Shown: positions 62,518-64,000 of the stretch, one piece after another
Layout of the letters: every line of letters begins with the position of its first letter
Numbering within the stretch: position 1 is the stretch's first letter
Source of the DNA: Extensimonas soli
Lineage (GTDB): Bacteria; Pseudomonadota; Gammaproteobacteria; Burkholderiales; Burkholderiaceae_C
Length of the DNA: 64,000 nucleotides
Direction of reading: 5' to 3'
Assembly (NCBI RefSeq): GCF_029211265.1
Contig: NZ_JARGEL010000014.1
Coordinates: forward strand, 312-64,311
Program-made: the position numbers and the translations under genes
Notes under the pieces: model-generated
The model's database searches: none
Seen by the model: only the letters and a program-made list of their open reading frames with translations
Told to the model about the DNA's origin: nothing

Positions 62518-63267
62518 TCACAGCGGCTCGACGAGCAGCTTTTCGCCTGCGAGGCGCACCTGCGCGGGCTTGCCCAGTACCTGCGCGGGCAGGGCCGTTT
62601 CGGTGGTGCGGTAGATGCCGGCAATCGAGACGAGTTGTGGCTCCATGCAGGTGCTGAAGATGCGCGCCTCGGTGTTGCCGCGCGCGCCCGCGATGGCGCG
62701 CCCGCGCAGCGGCGCATAGACGTGTACGTTGCCGTCGGCGATCACCTCGGCGCCGAAGCTCACCACCGACAGCACCACGAGGTCGGCGCCGCGCGCATAG
62801 ACCTGCTGGCCCGAGCGCAGCGGCTTGTCGATCACCACGGCGGCCGCGCCGGGCCCGGGCACTTCGCGCACCACCTCGCGCACCACTTCGACTTCGCGCA
62901 CGAGGGTTTGCGGGGCGGAGCGTTCACGCGCCGCTGGGGCATCGGGCGCGGCCACCAGGCCCGCAGCGTGCGCTGCTGCCATCTGCGCAGGGCTGCCGCC
63001 GCGCACGGCCACGGGTTGCGTGCGGTGCTGACGCAGCAGGGTGCCGAGCGCCGCAAAATCGACGGCCGCGTCGCTCTCGCGCAGCGCGGTCAGGTCGATC
63101 AGCACCGGGTCGTGGTCGAAAAAACCAGGATCGGCGGCCAGGCGCGCGGCGAGCTCGGCTGCGACCTGCGCCAGATCGGCCGTTTTGAGCAGCACCGCCA
63201 CCACGGGCAGCGAGGCGCTTTTGAGTTCAAAGCTGGCGCGGGCCGCGCCCGGGGAGTCCATGGACAT
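62518..63267 (-). CDS. minC: septum formation inhibitor MinC
   Basis: 249 aa. N-terminal FtsZ-inhibiting domain (about 8-110, FELKSASLPVVAVLLKTADL, FFDHDPVLIDLTALRESDAA), a Val/Glu-rich linker (REVEVVREVVREV) and the C-terminal beta-helix that binds MinD (SGQQVYARGADLVVLSVVSF, DGNVHVYAPLRGRAIAGARG). First gene of minCDE. Start placed at MSMDSPGAAR; a second Met two codons later is equally possible. Confidence 0.95.
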   Translation of the reverse strand: MSMDSPGAARASFELKSASLPVVAVLLKTADLAQVAAELAARLAADPGFFDHDPVLIDLTALRESDAAVDFAALGTLLRQHRTQPVAVRGGSPAQMAAAHAAGLVAAPDAPAARERSAPQTLVREVEVVREVVREVPGPGAAAVVIDKPLRSGQQVYARGADLVVLSVVSFGAEVIADGNVHVYAPLRGRAIAGARGNTEARIFSTCMEPQLVSIAGIYRTTETALPAQVLGKPAQVRLAGEKLLVEPL

Positions 63268-63356
63268 GGGTGGTGCTGTGTCGAGGAAAAGCACTGTGCA
63301 CCCGAAAAGCACAGGCGCAGCAGAGCCGGCGAGTGTAATGTGCGCGGGCGGGTCCC

Positions 63357-64000
63357 TCAGACGTCGTGCGCCCAGGGCGGCAGCGGCGCCCCGCAGTGCA
63401 TGCAAAAACGCGCCTCGGGCAAATGCCCTTCGCTCAAGCATTCGGGGCAGGTGCGGGTGGTGACGGGGACGGCCGCGAGGCCCTGCGTGGCTTGGCGCTG
63501 CGCTGCCATCTCGGACGTCACGATGCCCGTGGGCACCGCCAGCGTGCCCCAGCCCAGCAGCATCATCACCGACGAAATGAAGCGGCCCAGGTCAGTCTTG
63601 GGCGTGATGTCGCCAAAACCCACGGTGGTCATCGTGGTAATGGCCCAATACACGGAGGTGGGAATGGTAGTGAAGCCGTTGGTCGGGCCTTCGATCACGT
63701 ACATCAAAGTCCCGAGCACCAACACCACCATGAGCACACCAGAGATGAACACCGTGATCTTGCGCCGACTGGCGTGCAAGGCCAGCGCCAGACCGCGGTA
63801 CTCGGTCATGTAGGCGGTGAGCTTGAACACGCGAAACACGCGCAAGAGGCGCAGCACGCGCACGTCGATCAGCACATGCGCTTCGGGCAGCAGCAGCGCC
63901 AGATAGGTGGGCAGCAGCGCGAGCAGATCGACGATGCCGAAAAAGCTCGTGGCGTAGCGCCACGGGTGCGGTACGCAGGCCAGGCGCAGCAGGTATTCGA
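63357..64000 (-). CDS. voltage-gated potassium channel with C-terminal zinc ribbon (partial, 5' end outside window)
   Basis: At least 214 codons, open to the right edge. Visible in order: S3-like helix ending LLALLPTYLALLLPEA, S4 with repeated Arg (VRVLRLLRVFRVFKLTAYM), S5, pore helix and selectivity filter TTVGFGD (in TTMTTVGFGDITPKTDLGRF), S6, then a short cytosolic tail with two CxxC pairs (CPECLSE, CMHCGAP) that form a zinc ribbon. Kch/Kv-like; opens on depolarisation by family inference. The N-terminus (S1-S2) lies beyond 64000. Confidence 0.9.
   Translation of the reverse strand, partial: EYLLRLACVPHPWRYATSFFGIVDLLALLPTYLALLLPEAHVLIDVRVLRLLRVFRVFKLTAYMTEYRGLALALHASRRKITVFISGVLMVVLVLGTLMYVIEGPTNGFTTIPTSVYWAITTMTTVGFGDITPKTDLGRFISSVMMLLGWGTLAVPTGIVTSEMAAQRQATQGLAAVPVTTRTCPECLSEGHLPEARFCMHCGAPLPPWAHDV

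Overview
This is a GC-rich chromosomal window from a betaproteobacterium, most likely a Burkholderiales member of the family Comamonadaceae (Acidovorax/Comamonas-like). The protein sequences, the tRNA-Tyr/Gly/Thr cluster, the metX-metW pair with a SAM-II riboswitch, a methionine synthase lacking the homocysteine domain behind an SAH riboswitch, and recurrent AGCTGCTTGCGC-type interspersed repeats all fit. No phage, integrase or full insertion sequence is present. Almost everything is core genome, apart from an accessory patch at about 26-34 kb and several small mobile repeats.

Layout. 0-4.8 kb: three tRNA genes, malate synthase G with a divergent LysR regulator, a small membrane protein and a PsiF-repeat protein. 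4.9-11.2 kb: co-oriented run argS, SPOR-domain protein, dsbA-like thiol oxidoreductase, lptA, lptB, rpoN (translation, division/envelope and LPS export, sigma-54). 11.3-19.4 kb: nitrilase-family amidase and giant YhdP (overlapping, minus), divergent from glnE. 19.6-26 kb: degenerate HD-GYP protein, a repeat-rich gap, SAM-II riboswitch-metX-metW, then pyk and pepP on the minus strand. 26-34.1 kb: accessory patch with yaeQ, a roadblock fragment, a single-chain restriction-modification enzyme, a RelE-like/HTH toxin-antitoxin pair, DUF2322, a membrane-anchored Mrr-like nuclease, a sugar-phosphate nucleotidyltransferase and parDE. 34.2-48.8 kb: tkt-gap, ribosome-associated HPF-like protein, miaB, ssb, an MFS exporter, uvrA, pyrF, pgk, azlCD. 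48.9-58.6 kb: def-lipoprotein-fmt translation-start cluster, LysM protein, dprA, fpr, a glycine-zipper protein, and metH with its SAH riboswitch. 58.7-64 kb: PACE-type transporter, patatin-like lipase, flavin reductase, minCDE, and a potassium channel cut by the window edge.

The main unexpected content is non-coding. (1) Four copies of a 106-174 bp element have 18-20 bp terminal inverted repeats starting CCCAGATTG, internal hairpins kept by compensatory changes, and 5-bp target duplications in two intact copies (a 4-bp or decayed 5-bp one in a third). It looks like a MITE, perhaps mobilised by an IS1380-like transposase (inference). (2) A second MITE-like family ends in GAGCCTGTCGG and is flanked by CTAG. 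One complete copy, one deleted copy and one end fragment are seen. (3) A 44-bp palindromic repeat accompanies two copies of the first element. (4) Short AT-richer interspersed repeats occur between genes and also in frame inside rpoN, metH, the restriction enzyme and the nucleotidyltransferase.

Methionine metabolism is controlled by two RNA switches in this one window. A SAM-II aptamer is followed by an intrinsic terminator whose U-tract touches the metX start codon. An SAH aptamer upstream of metH has a visible anti-Shine-Dalgarno switch. SAM should turn off homoserine acylation, and SAH should turn on homocysteine remethylation.
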